10,503 bases of DNA from Nitrospina sp. (lineage in GTDB: Bacteria; Nitrospinota; Nitrospinia; Nitrospinales; VA-1), in NCBI GenBank assembly GCA_018665625.1, contig JABJCF010000086.1, forward strand, positions 1 through 10,503, written 5' to 3'. Made by a program: the position numbers and the translations under genes. Below the pieces are notes generated by a model. It was not told the DNA's origin, searched no databases, and saw only the letters and a list, made by a program, of their open reading frames with translations. Below, one piece after another: positions 1-7,634 of the stretch; position 1 is the first letter of the stretch; each line of letters starts with the position of its first letter.

Positions 1-58
1 CGGTTCCAGCACACAAAGTATCAGTGGCTCGGGAACAGCGAATATTTCAGGAAATTGA
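1..58 (+). CDS. C-terminal end of a T2SS pseudopilin, probably GspI (partial)
   Basis: The reading frame beginning at base 2 stays open for 18 codons and ends at TGA 56-58. That stop shares its A with the ATG of gspJ (TGATG), the tight coupling seen through the rest of the operon. The visible tail is rich in Ser, Gly and Thr (GSSTQSISGSGTANISGN) and carries no diagnostic motif. The GspI assignment rests on the common T2SS order G-H-I-J-K and is inference. The start and pseudopilin N-terminus lie outside the window. A second open frame (bases 3-74) also crosses the region but would overlap gspJ by 17 bases, so it is less likely. Confidence 0.5.
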   Translation, partial: GSSTQSISGSGTANISGN

Positions 59-921
59 TGAATCTAAAATTTAATATTATTCAAAAAAATCAATCTGGAT
101 TCACGCTGCTGGAACTCATTGTGTCTTTGGCGATCGTAGGAATTATTATTGCTTTAGGGCTCGGCGGAGTCCGGTTAGGAATCACAGCACGTGATGTTGG
201 AGAAAAACAGGTCGACACCTATCAGCGTCTTCGCATTATTACAGAACAGCTCACACAAAAACTCCAATCGGCCTATCCGGTTTTTGTAGCTCAAAAAGAC
301 GGGGTATCTATTGCAAAAGTTTCTTCTGCACAAAGAGTTATGGCTTTTGAGGGCGAATCGAACTCTTTACGTTTTGTCACCTTTGCTTCACCTATAACAG
401 CTACCGGGCAAGGCACGTGGACCCATGAAGTAAAATTTTACCTGGGTAAGCATCCTGAAACTGAGAAACCCGGGTTGATTCTAATGGAAAAAGAAATTTC
501 AGAAGGAGATATTTTTTCCCGGATCCTACCCAATGCGGAGAACACAAAATATTTTTTACTTGCCGAAAACGTGTCCCAACTTAAATTCAGATATTACGAA
601 GTGAAAAAACTTCAATCCGATGGCGAACCCGGTGAACCCACCCACACGGGACAATGGGTCAACAGAGTGGTTATGGACCCTTTTCAAATTGATCAAAATA
701 CTCCCACAAACCCAATTCTGGCTTTTGAAAAAGCTAACAAAATATCTTTGCCAAGAGCCGTGGAAATAACCATTGGGGTAACCCCATCCCAGGGGAATAA
801 CAAAGAAGACTCCCAGGAAGAGCCCGAAACCGTTTTTTCGCCTCCCATCGTAGTTTTGCTCAATTCTGGAATGGAAATTGCAGTTCCTGATAAGAAGGAA
901 GAAGACAATGAAAAGGCTTAA
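58..921 (+). CDS. gspJ: Type II secretion system minor pseudopilin GspJ
   Basis: GspJ is a minor pseudopilin that joins GspI and GspK in the tip complex priming assembly of the T2SS pseudopilus. The 287-residue protein starts with a short basic leader and a prepilin peptidase (GspO) site: cleavage after Gly14, then Phe15 (+1), the conserved Glu19 (+5), and a hydrophobic helix to about residue 40. The C-terminal half has the family's beta-rich pattern, including an FRYYE strand near 180 and an LPRAVEITI strand near 235. It is longer than many GspJ proteins because of an acidic Gln/Glu-rich loop around 246-260 and a Lys/Glu-rich tail. ATG 58 is preferred over the in-frame TTG 55 because it follows AGGA (49-52) at good spacing and overlaps the upstream stop by one base. 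The 3' end overlaps gspK by 14 bases. The family call is secure; J rather than another minor pseudopilin rests on length, the N-terminus and the following gspK. Confidence 0.9.
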   Translation: MNLKFNIIQKNQSGFTLLELIVSLAIVGIIIALGLGGVRLGITARDVGEKQVDTYQRLRIITEQLTQKLQSAYPVFVAQKDGVSIAKVSSAQRVMAFEGESNSLRFVTFASPITATGQGTWTHEVKFYLGKHPETEKPGLILMEKEISEGDIFSRILPNAENTKYFLLAENVSQLKFRYYEVKKLQSDGEPGEPTHTGQWVNRVVMDPFQIDQNTPTNPILAFEKANKISLPRAVEITIGVTPSQGNNKEDSQEEPETVFSPPIVVLLNSGMEIAVPDKKEEDNEKA

Positions 922-1909
922 AAACAATCAGAAAGGTATTGCCCTCATGGCTGTACTTTGGGTTCTGGTTTTACTGATCGCTTTGGCTACTGAATTTGCT
1001 TTTTCCATGAAAATGGAGGTCAACACCACCAGAAACTACAAAGAAGACACGGAAAGCTATTATTTATCGCGCGCAGGCCTGAATTTAGCCCTGGCAGAGC
1101 TTTTTAAAGAAGCCCGTTTCCACTCGGTTCATCAGGAACATGGCTGGATAACCGGAAATATAGTAACCAGTAAAACGACCACAGAATCTTCAACCCCTAA
1201 TCAGGGGGAAACTGAAGAGGAAGTAGCAGTTCAAGATTTTGACATCGTCAATAGAACAGACATCGAATTGGAGCATGGAACCATCACATATACTATTCGA
1301 GACGAAAACGGAAAAGTTTCCATTAATTCTGCGGATAAAAATACTTTGAATAAACTTCTTGAATATTCGGGTGTCGAAGACAAAATCGAAAGAAGCACCA
1401 TTTCAGATTCGATATTGGATTGGATCGATTCCGACAAGAATCATCGACTCAATGGAGCGGAAGATGACTACTACAGGAAACAGAGTCCGCCCTATTTCGC
1501 AAAAAATGGAAAATTTGAAACCATCGATGAGCTTTTAAAAGTCCGAGGCGTAACAGAGGAAATTCTTTACGGCTCAAAAGATAGTCTGGATGACGAAGAA
1601 AAACAATACAAAGGCATTGTAGACCATCTCACTGTTTACAATATACCCACAGTGAACCCCAACACCGCCAGCAAAGAGGTGTTGGATATCTTATTTGCAC
1701 AGGAACAGGTAAACGAGATATTGGAAAACATGTCTTCAAAAGGGTTTCATTCAAATACTTTGTCGAATTATTTCCGTATTAAATCGACCGGCAAAATAGC
1801 CAGCAGCCGTACAGAACACACCGTAGAAGCAATTGTAGAAAAAAGTACGCTAGACAATAAAACACAAATGACCATTCATTACTGGAACGATAACGTACTA
1901 AACTTATGA
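908..1909 (+). CDS. gspK: Type II secretion system minor pseudopilin GspK
   Basis: GspK caps the T2SS pseudopilus tip. The 333-residue product has a prepilin-type N-terminus, with cleavage predicted after Gly10 followed by IALMAVLWVLVLLIALA. Position +5 is Ala15 rather than Glu, a known hallmark of GspK that fits its terminal position. The large globular part carries the T2SSK SAM-like/helix-hairpin-helix elements: VSINSADKNTLNKLLEYSG (137-155), DSILDWIDSDKNHRLNGAED (167-186) with the acidic loop typical of the calcium-binding region, ETIDELLKVRGV (204-215), and the second SAM-like repeat TVNPNTASKEVLDIL (248-262). ATG 908 is chosen over upstream TTG 878 because it leaves a normal short basic leader and follows a GGAAG-type ribosome site. 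It overlaps gspJ by 14 bases and shares ATGA with gspL. A Thr/Ser/Glu-rich loop at about 88-107 is a low-complexity insert. Confidence 0.94.
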   Translation: MKRLKNNQKGIALMAVLWVLVLLIALATEFAFSMKMEVNTTRNYKEDTESYYLSRAGLNLALAELFKEARFHSVHQEHGWITGNIVTSKTTTESSTPNQGETEEEVAVQDFDIVNRTDIELEHGTITYTIRDENGKVSINSADKNTLNKLLEYSGVEDKIERSTISDSILDWIDSDKNHRLNGAEDDYYRKQSPPYFAKNGKFETIDELLKVRGVTEEILYGSKDSLDDEEKQYKGIVDHLTVYNIPTVNPNTASKEVLDILFAQEQVNEILENMSSKGFHSNTLSNYFRIKSTGKIASSRTEHTVEAIVEKSTLDNKTQMTIHYWNDNVLNL

Positions 1910-3384
1910 AGTCTGTTTTTTTAGAAAAATCTTTGGGGCTGGACATCCGGGAAGACTCTATCGCCCTCACCCTTATAGGGAAAAAACTTCGCATTGCTGA
2001 AGTGCTTGCAGGAGAATTTATTGACTTAAAACTCCTCACAGGCAAGGACGAAAAAGCAGAGAAACATTTTTTGAATGAAGTCAATCGGTTCCTTATAGAA
2101 CATAACACATGGCCTGAATCGGTCGCTGTGAGCCTGCCGAGAAGTCTTGTAATGTTTAAAACCTTTGAGCTCCCCGCACCAGATATAAAAGCTGTCCATG
2201 CAATGGTAGAGTTTGAGTTGGAACGGCATTTCTCATCGGGTCTGGAAGATTTGTATTACACCTATCAGCTCACCCAAAAACCTGGAAATATTTTTCACAT
2301 AGCATCCGCTGCAATTAAAAAAGAAATTGCAGGTTATTATCTCGAGCTTATCCAAAAACTGAACCTGAAACCTACGGTTCTTGATATACCTACATTTTCT
2401 AATAGCAGTCTTGCACTTCCACTTGTATCAGAGGATTCTTCTGTAACAGCATTGATCGATATCAGCCCGCGCGCATTGGAAATTATTTTAATCAAAAAAG
2501 GGGCAATTGAATTTTCCAGAAATAGCACATGGGAAAAAATAAATATAAAAGATGTTTACTCAGGCAAAGAAAATTCATCCCCTCAACTTGATGACCTTTC
2601 AAAAACCCTATCCAAAATAATAATTGATGAATTAGAGCAGGCTCTTTCGTCTTGCAGAAGTCTCGAAGAAAATGAATCTATTGAACATATTTTTATAGTT
2701 GGGGGTGGTCCGCTAGCTACTAGAGTCATCAAACATATTGAAAAAGAAACAGAGGTATCAACTCAACCCATTAGCGTTCCCGATTCGGTTTCACCCAGCC
2801 TGCCCGATTCTTTTTCACCTCATCAAATGATGACCGCCTTAAGTCTTGCTTTACGAGATTTCAGAAAACAAGCCATCAAAACCAATTTATTGCCACAGAA
2901 CCTGCGGCCAAAAAGAAGCAAAGCCAGCCCAAAGAAATCTCTGGCCCTGGCCGCAACAGTATTGCTTTTTCTTGCGGGTTGGATTGGCAATCAAGTTTAT
3001 TACAACAACAAAACATTAGAGTCATTAAATGGGCAACTGGAGGAAATAAAAGGGGAAGTATCTAATCTCGAGAAAATTGATCTGGAATATATCTCGATCC
3101 AAAAATATGTCGACATTCTCAACACAATCGACAAACAATACCCGGCCAAACTCCCTCTACTGGGAAGACTGAACCAGTCCCTTCCCATGGATACATGGTT
3201 GACCAATATTAAATTCCAAAAGGGTGAAATGGAAATTAAAGGCTTTTCGCCTTCAGCTTCAAAGCTAGTACCACTTATTGAAAAATCTCCCAGCTTTAAG
3301 AAAACAGGTTTTGTTGGCTCCATCATCCGAGAATCCACAGGAGAAAAATTCACAATCCGAGCAAAACTGGAGTCCAGCTCATGA
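1906..3384 (+). CDS. gspL: Type II secretion system inner-membrane platform protein GspL (PilM-PilN-like fusion)
   Basis: GspL links the cytoplasmic ATPase GspE to the inner-membrane platform and pairs with GspM. The 492-residue protein has a long cytoplasmic actin-like/PilM-like part (about 1-320): a LGLDIREDSIALTLI strand pair near the N-terminus, AVSLPRSLVMFKTFELP at 74-90, DISPRALEIILI at 185-196 and a glycine-rich IFIVGGGP motif at 262-269. A Pro/Ser linker with the near-repeat PDSVSPSLPDSFSP (292-305) and an NLLPQNLRPKR segment (327-337, like the start of PilN) lead into one membrane helix at about 344-366. The periplasmic part begins as a coiled coil (LESLNGQLEEIKGEVSNLEK) and ends in a PilN-like ferredoxin-type domain (about 415-490). 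ATGA overlaps with gspK and gspM show translational coupling. The PilM-PilN character makes a PilMN-type annotation possible, but the T2SS neighbours settle the name. Confidence 0.87.
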   Translation: MKSVFLEKSLGLDIREDSIALTLIGKKLRIAEVLAGEFIDLKLLTGKDEKAEKHFLNEVNRFLIEHNTWPESVAVSLPRSLVMFKTFELPAPDIKAVHAMVEFELERHFSSGLEDLYYTYQLTQKPGNIFHIASAAIKKEIAGYYLELIQKLNLKPTVLDIPTFSNSSLALPLVSEDSSVTALIDISPRALEIILIKKGAIEFSRNSTWEKINIKDVYSGKENSSPQLDDLSKTLSKIIIDELEQALSSCRSLEENESIEHIFIVGGGPLATRVIKHIEKETEVSTQPISVPDSVSPSLPDSFSPHQMMTALSLALRDFRKQAIKTNLLPQNLRPKRSKASPKKSLALAATVLLFLAGWIGNQVYYNNKTLESLNGQLEEIKGEVSNLEKIDLEYISIQKYVDILNTIDKQYPAKLPLLGRLNQSLPMDTWLTNIKFQKGEMEIKGFSPSASKLVPLIEKSPSFKKTGFVGSIIRESTGEKFTIRAKLESSS

Positions 3385-3959
3385 CATTAAATATTGGGCA
3401 AAGAGACAAAATGTTTTTGATAGGCGGTGGAGTTTTTGTAGCCTGCTACCTTCTTTTCTTTTTGGTCGCGGAACCTATTTATAAAAAACAGGAAAACATC
3501 AATGGAAAGATCAAAGACAAAATAAATTTTATTGAGAAATACTATGAAGTCCTTAACCAAACCTCTTACTACCAGGCCAAAGAAGCGGCTAATAAAAACA
3601 TTAAAAACAATCTTCATAAACGTTTTTTAAATGAAAAGGAACCGGGTCTTGCCGCTGCTGGACTACAAAAACTACTACAGGGTTTCTCAATAGGTGCTGT
3701 GACCATCGAAAAAACACGGGTAGAGAAGCCAAAGTTTATAGCTGGAATACTCGCCGTTCCCGTAGAAATCACCGTGCGCTCAAATTTGAAAAACCTGGCT
3801 CTATTTTTAATGCGCATAGAAAACCATCAAAAATTTTTGATTGTGGAAGAATTTCGGTCAAGAAGAATCAATAAAAAGGAACCAGAGGACCTTCAAACAC
3901 GCTTGTTAATTTCAGGCTTTACTAAGGAACTGGATCCCAAAGGTGAAAAACCAATATGA
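3381..3959 (+). CDS. gspM: Type II secretion system protein GspM (PilO-like)
   Basis: This 192-residue bitopic protein has the size and layout of GspM, the partner of GspL in the T2SS inner-membrane platform. A short cytoplasmic N-terminus is followed by one membrane helix (FLIGGGVFVACYLLFFLV, about 12-29). Next comes a charged helical stretch (about 35-85) that could pair as a coiled coil with GspL, then a periplasmic alpha/beta domain (about 100-185) with GFSIGAVTIEKTR, VPVEITVRSNLKNLALFLMRIE and LQTRLLISGF strands as in PilO/GspM. Sequence identity is weak, as is usual for this family, so the call depends on topology plus position between gspL and gspD. A GGAG at 3369-3372 sits 8 bases before the ATG, and ATGA overlaps occur at both ends. 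Confidence 0.82.
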   Translation: MTLNIGQRDKMFLIGGGVFVACYLLFFLVAEPIYKKQENINGKIKDKINFIEKYYEVLNQTSYYQAKEAANKNIKNNLHKRFLNEKEPGLAAAGLQKLLQGFSIGAVTIEKTRVEKPKFIAGILAVPVEITVRSNLKNLALFLMRIENHQKFLIVEEFRSRRINKKEPEDLQTRLLISGFTKELDPKGEKPI

Positions 3960-6448
3960 AAAAATATATTCTCATTGCCATTTTATTATCATTAACTCTC
4001 GTTTTACCGGGCTGCAGCTTTAACAAAAAATCAACCATGGATCGGTTGAAAAATAAAGTTGATTCTATTGATTCCATGAAACTCCCAGAAAAAACGGTAT
4101 CCCAAAAACCACAAGGCGATGACAAAACTGTAGATATCATTGACCAGAACAAACTGAGGCAAATTCAGCCGCAACAGGAAGCCAAAAAAATCAGGGTTAC
4201 TAGAGATAAGGTTTCCTTACGCAGAGGCCCTGGGTCCAAATATCTTAAAGTTGGCAATGCCACAAAGGGCGATGAATTTGAACTGGTTCGTGTTGAAAGA
4301 GGTTTTGACAACGGTCGAACCTGGTATCTAGTTCGTGACAGCCTGGGAAACAAGTTTTTCATAGCAAAAAGTGTGACTGCCGATGTGAAAAAACCAGCAA
4401 GCGTTGTCGAGACCGCTTCTATTTCATCAGATTCTCCTTTGTTTCCTGGAGACGGGAAATATAAGAGTAAAGTCGAAAAAATTGAATTGCAGAAAAAACA
4501 GGACTTATCTTTAAGTAAAATTCAAACACTGGTCGATGTCGAGCCAAAATTGCCTGACGAACTTCGTGAAGCCAAACACATTACTTTGAATTTTGAGGGA
4601 ACCGAACTTTACGATGTTATCACCACATTTTGCGAGTTACTTAAAATTGACTACGTGATAGAGGGAAGCGTTGAGGGTAAAGTCACCCTACAGACTTTTA
4701 ATAAAATTCCAGTTGAAGATTTATATTCTGTGTTGGAGCAAATTCTTGCCCTTAATAATGTAGCCGTTGTGAAAAGTGGTAATTTTTATCGTTTTCTTCA
4801 GGCACCCGATGCGGCCAAGAAGCCTTTAAGCATTCACTATTCCAATGATCCAAACATTCCCGACAAAGAACGCATGATCATACAAATCGTGCCTTTACGA
4901 TATATATCTGTTGAGTCGATGAAAAAAATCATCAGTCCTTTGTTGACCACAAATGCCAGTTTTATTGAGATTCCCGAGACTAATAATTTAATGATGATAG
5001 AAATGGCGCACAACGTTAAACGCATCATCAAAGTTATTCAAGCGCTTGATATCGACAAACTAGCATCCTCAGATATTCAGCTTTATAAATTACGCAATGC
5101 CGACTCGGAAACACTGGTTAAAGAGCTTGAAGAAATTTTCACTTCTATGGGTTATAAAGAAGCCTTGGGTGATTCACTTTCCTTTCTCTCACTCACTCGT
5201 CTCAATTCGGTTTTGGTCGTAAATGCCTTTGATAAAATTTTGCCGACCATAGAATTCTGGGTGAATCGTCTGGACCAACCTGTATCCGAAGGTGAAGTAA
5301 GTACCTTTGTATACTACGTTCAAAATGGCGATGCATCAGCTATATCGGGACTTTTAAATGGTATTTTTACTGGCACAGGAGACACGGAAAGTGGTAATTC
5401 CACAGTTGCTGAAACTTCTAATGAAACCTCAGCAAATATATCAGGGGCCACCACGACGGCAGCATCTACAAGCGAGTCTCGTCCTAATTTGGAATTGACC
5501 GGTGGGATTAGCGATGAAATCGAAGGAGAAATCACCATTATTCCTGATCCGGACACCAACTCGCTGATCATCCGGACCAGCCCCAGAAACTACCCAGCCA
5601 TTTTGGCACTGATAAACAAACTTGATCTATTTCCTCAACAAGTTTTAATAGAAGTACTCATTGTTGACCTTTCTATCGACGAGTCTACAGATATTGGGGT
5701 GGACTGGGCTGCCAAGGGTACAGCGGGTTCAACGTCGGTTGCTGGAGGCGCAAATAAAGCCCTGGGAACTGGCGAAACATTACTTGGTGCTGGCATTGAT
5801 ACCGCTACGGCATCCTTCCTTCCAGGTGGAAGTTTTTTCATTGGTGACCCGGAAAAAGTCGTTGCACAGTTACAGTTGTTTGCGTCTGATTCAAAAGCCA
5901 ATGTACTTGCAAACCCCATATTGGTTACATCGGATAATAAGGCGGCAAATATATCCATTACCGATGAAATCCCTATTAACTCAACTACTCTGACGACAAA
6001 CACCGCAGAGCCGGTAACCTCGACGACGGTTGAGTTTCGAAGTGTCGGAATCAAGTTGGACATTACCCCAAAAATCAACTCTGAAAATTATGTTAATTTA
6101 AAAATCAATCAAGAGATTTCCAGCCGGGGTGCAGATGTTGGCAACACCCCTTCTTTCAACACTCGGCAGGTTAATACTGAAGTGGTGCTGAAGGATAATC
6201 AGGTATTGGTAATGGGAGGATTGATGAGAACAGATACAACCGATACAATTTCTGGTGTCCCCCTACTGAAAGATCTACCTTTTATAGGAAAACTGTTTGG
6301 CACCGAATCAACCACCCTAAAAAAGACCGAACTGATGATTTTTATAACTCCTCATGTAATTTCCAACAACGAAGACTCGAAGTTTGTAACCCGCCAGTTT
6401 AAAAAGCGCCTACGTGGGCTAGGTAAAAATAGACAGTCTAAGGGTTGA
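3956..6448 (+). CDS. gspD: Type II secretion system secretin GspD, lipoprotein-type with SH3 domain
   Basis: GspD forms the outer-membrane channel of the T2SS. Layout of the 830 residues: signal peptide with a lipobox-like LPGC (Cys20); charged linker; bacterial SH3 (SH3b) module at about 78-141 with the signature VSLRRGPGSKY; second linker (142-200); N0 domain (about 205-285); N1 (about 305-366); N2 (about 372-440); N3 (about 446-565), interrupted by a Ser/Thr/Glu-rich loop (472-512); and the secretin beta-barrel from about 566. The barrel holds QQVLIEVLIVDLSI, VLANPILVTSDNKAA, VGIKLDITPKI, VLKDNQVLVMGGLM and the closing VPLLKDLPFIGKLFG (768-782), then an S-domain-like basic tail. The lipobox has Pro at -2, which is atypical but tolerated; Ser at +2 predicts outer-membrane sorting. 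The start overlaps gspM (ATGA), with AAGGTG at 3940-3945 as ribosome site. It is the last gene of the operon; no gspC or gspN precedes it. Confidence 0.95.
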   Translation: MKKYILIAILLSLTLVLPGCSFNKKSTMDRLKNKVDSIDSMKLPEKTVSQKPQGDDKTVDIIDQNKLRQIQPQQEAKKIRVTRDKVSLRRGPGSKYLKVGNATKGDEFELVRVERGFDNGRTWYLVRDSLGNKFFIAKSVTADVKKPASVVETASISSDSPLFPGDGKYKSKVEKIELQKKQDLSLSKIQTLVDVEPKLPDELREAKHITLNFEGTELYDVITTFCELLKIDYVIEGSVEGKVTLQTFNKIPVEDLYSVLEQILALNNVAVVKSGNFYRFLQAPDAAKKPLSIHYSNDPNIPDKERMIIQIVPLRYISVESMKKIISPLLTTNASFIEIPETNNLMMIEMAHNVKRIIKVIQALDIDKLASSDIQLYKLRNADSETLVKELEEIFTSMGYKEALGDSLSFLSLTRLNSVLVVNAFDKILPTIEFWVNRLDQPVSEGEVSTFVYYVQNGDASAISGLLNGIFTGTGDTESGNSTVAETSNETSANISGATTTAASTSESRPNLELTGGISDEIEGEITIIPDPDTNSLIIRTSPRNYPAILALINKLDLFPQQVLIEVLIVDLSIDESTDIGVDWAAKGTAGSTSVAGGANKALGTGETLLGAGIDTATASFLPGGSFFIGDPEKVVAQLQLFASDSKANVLANPILVTSDNKAANISITDEIPINSTTLTTNTAEPVTSTTVEFRSVGIKLDITPKINSENYVNLKINQEISSRGADVGNTPSFNTRQVNTEVVLKDNQVLVMGGLMRTDTTDTISGVPLLKDLPFIGKLFGTESTTLKKTELMIFITPHVISNNEDSKFVTRQFKKRLRGLGKNRQSKG

Positions 6449-6537
6449 TTTTTTCTCCCCCCGAAACTCCACAAATGGCTTGAAATCATAGCCGATCTAA
6501 AGCATAGTATTGTTTCTTTATGGTATATAATGTCTTC

Positions 6538-6579
6538 ATGTTCGGCTCTCATGAGCCTAACGAGGTAACCCCCAGGTAA
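6538..6579 (+). other. Possible 13-codon leader ORF ahead of cysK
   Basis: An ATG at 6538 opens a 13-codon frame (MFGSHEPNEVTPR) closed by TAA at 6577-6579, with cysK starting 36 bases further on. The ATG lies seven bases after the TATAAT at 6526-6531, close to where transcription would begin, so translation would have to be leaderless. It contains no cysteine or methionine run of the kind expected of a simple attenuation peptide. It may be chance; it is recorded because the ORF, hairpin and -10 box coincide. Confidence 0.15.
6544..6557 (+). repeat. Short perfect hairpin in the cysK leader
   Basis: GGCTC (6544-6548) and GAGCC (6553-6557) form a perfect 5-bp GC-rich stem with a TCAT tetraloop. 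An alternative stem, TCATG (6536-6540) with CATGA (6550-6554), shares bases with it, so the two are mutually exclusive. No T-run follows, so it is not an intrinsic terminator. It could be a 5' untranslated structure affecting cysK, but no known riboswitch consensus was recognised. Confidence 0.4.
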
Positions 6580-6615
6580 AAAACAAGACATAGACCCAAA
6601 ATCTTTTGAGTTGAA

Positions 6616-7542
6616 ATGATTAAATCCAAATTTGTGAATAGTTTAGAGTTGATCGGTGGCACTCCTTTAGTTAAACTAAATAGCGTTATTCCCGAAAATG
6701 GTGCCAATATATACGCCAAACTGGAATTTTTTAATCCAGGAGGTAGCGTTAAAGACCGAATTGCGCTGGCTATGGTGGAAGACGCTGAAGAAAAAGGTCT
6801 TTTAAAGCCGGGTTCTACTATTATTGAACCCACCAGCGGAAACACAGGCATCGGCCTGGCTTTAGTTGGGGCCATTAAAGGCTACAATGTCATTCTCGTT
6901 ATGTCTGAAAACATGAGCGCAGAAAGACGAATGATTTTGGAAAGTTTTGGCGCCAAAACAGAATTAAGCCGTGCCGAATTTGGAATGGAAGGCACAATTG
7001 AAAGAGCCGAAGAACTGCTAGCAGAAAACCCGGATTATTTTATGCCTCAGCAGTTCAACAATCCGGCTAATCCAGAAGTGCATCGAAAAACGACCGCACC
7101 TGAAATCATTGATGCGATGGGTGGCGAGTCGGTTGATGGTTTTGTAGCAGGAATTGGTACAGGTGGAACGATAACGGGTGTAGGAGAAGTTCTAAAACAG
7201 AAATTTGGTGAAGTAAAAATAGTGGGCGTAGAACCGGCCACCTCGGCAGTTTTATCAGGAAACCCACCCGGCCCTCATAAAATCCAAGGGATTGGAGCAG
7301 GGTTCAAACCCAATGTTCTGAACTTCGACCTTTTAGATCATATTCGACCCGTGAGTGATGAAGACGCTTTTGCTTATGCCAAAAGACTGGGAAAAGAAGA
7401 AGGCTTACTTGTAGGGATCTCTTCTGGTGCAGCATGTTGTGCTGCTAATGAGGTCGCCAAAGAACTGGGGCCAGGAAAAAATGTAGTGGTCGTTTTACCC
7501 GATACGGGGGAACGTTACTTCAGTTTCAACCAATATTTTTAG
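6616..7542 (+). CDS. cysK: Cysteine synthase A (O-acetylserine sulfhydrylase)
   Basis: This fold-type II PLP enzyme is predicted to condense O-acetyl-L-serine with sulfide to give L-cysteine, in the cytoplasm. At 308 residues it has normal CysK length. Diagnostic elements: IGGTPLVKL (13-21); the PLP Schiff-base lysine Lys46 in NPGGSVKDRIA; the substrate-binding TSGNTG loop (73-78); QQFNNPANP (145-153); the phosphate-binding GTGGT loop (181-185); the GISSGAA segment (267-273) whose serine contacts the pyridine nitrogen; and a C-terminal LPDTGERYFS. KDRIA is the CysK form, in contrast to the RPA form of the second enzyme at 10050. The ribosome site is weak (GAG at about 6609). A separate transcript from the T2SS operon is likely, given the 167-base gap with a -10 box. 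A cystathionine beta-synthase is less likely, since no regulatory domain is present. Confidence 0.93.
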   Translation: MIKSKFVNSLELIGGTPLVKLNSVIPENGANIYAKLEFFNPGGSVKDRIALAMVEDAEEKGLLKPGSTIIEPTSGNTGIGLALVGAIKGYNVILVMSENMSAERRMILESFGAKTELSRAEFGMEGTIERAEELLAENPDYFMPQQFNNPANPEVHRKTTAPEIIDAMGGESVDGFVAGIGTGGTITGVGEVLKQKFGEVKIVGVEPATSAVLSGNPPGPHKIQGIGAGFKPNVLNFDLLDHIRPVSDEDAFAYAKRLGKEEGLLVGISSGAACCAANEVAKELGPGKNVVVVLPDTGERYFSFNQYF

Positions 7543-7634
7543 TAATTATTATATAAATTCACTCAAACAGGTAAAACCCTGCTTTAAAAAGATTTGGGTC
7601 ATTAGCTTGTTTATAAATCTGAGGAATTGTTGGA

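Larger units (their letters stand above)
6449..6615 (+). promoter_or_regulatory. Intergenic promoter/leader region upstream of cysK
   Basis: This gap between gspD and cysK is the first non-overlapping junction in the window and the likely place where a new transcript starts. A perfect TATAAT occurs at 6526-6531, in the context TGGTATATAAT (6521-6531), which can also be read as an extended -10 (TGG then TATATA). No good -35 is found 16-18 bases upstream. An alternative pair is TTGAAA (6480-6485), a 17-base spacer and CATAGT (6503-6508), which is weaker. Downstream lie a hairpin (6544-6557), a possible 13-codon ORF, and AGGTAA repeated at 6563-6568 and 6574-6579. No convincing intrinsic terminator for gspD is visible. 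Promoter activity is inferred from the -10 match and position only. Confidence 0.5.

Noticed and set aside
3..74. Alternative open frame at the left edge, overlapping gspJ by 17 bases, as the tail of the upstream gene
   Set aside because: The frame ending TGA 56-58 gives the TGATG coupling that matches the rest of the operon; neither frame has a diagnostic motif, so this remains a weak preference.
878..907. TTG start extending gspK by ten codons
   Set aside because: It would add an unusually long basic leader inside gspJ; ATG 908 has a ribosome site and a normal pseudopilin leader length.
556..927. 123-codon reverse-strand open frame inside gspJ
   Set aside because: It lies opposite a clear gspJ with no supporting motif, ribosome site or conserved composition.
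5635..6078. 147-codon reverse-strand open frame inside gspD
   Set aside because: It is antisense to conserved secretin domain coding sequence, has no recognisable domain, and reflects codon bias of the true gene.
6420..6460. Possible intrinsic terminator after gspD
   Set aside because: TAGACAGTCTA is too tight to fold, and the T-run after the stop is not preceded by a stable GC stem.
7543..7634. Promoter (TATAAA at 7552-7557) or terminator (CAGG/CCTG stem near 7568) in the cysK-thrC gap
   Set aside because: No -35 element at proper spacing and only a four-base stem with no T-run; the evidence is too weak to list as a feature.
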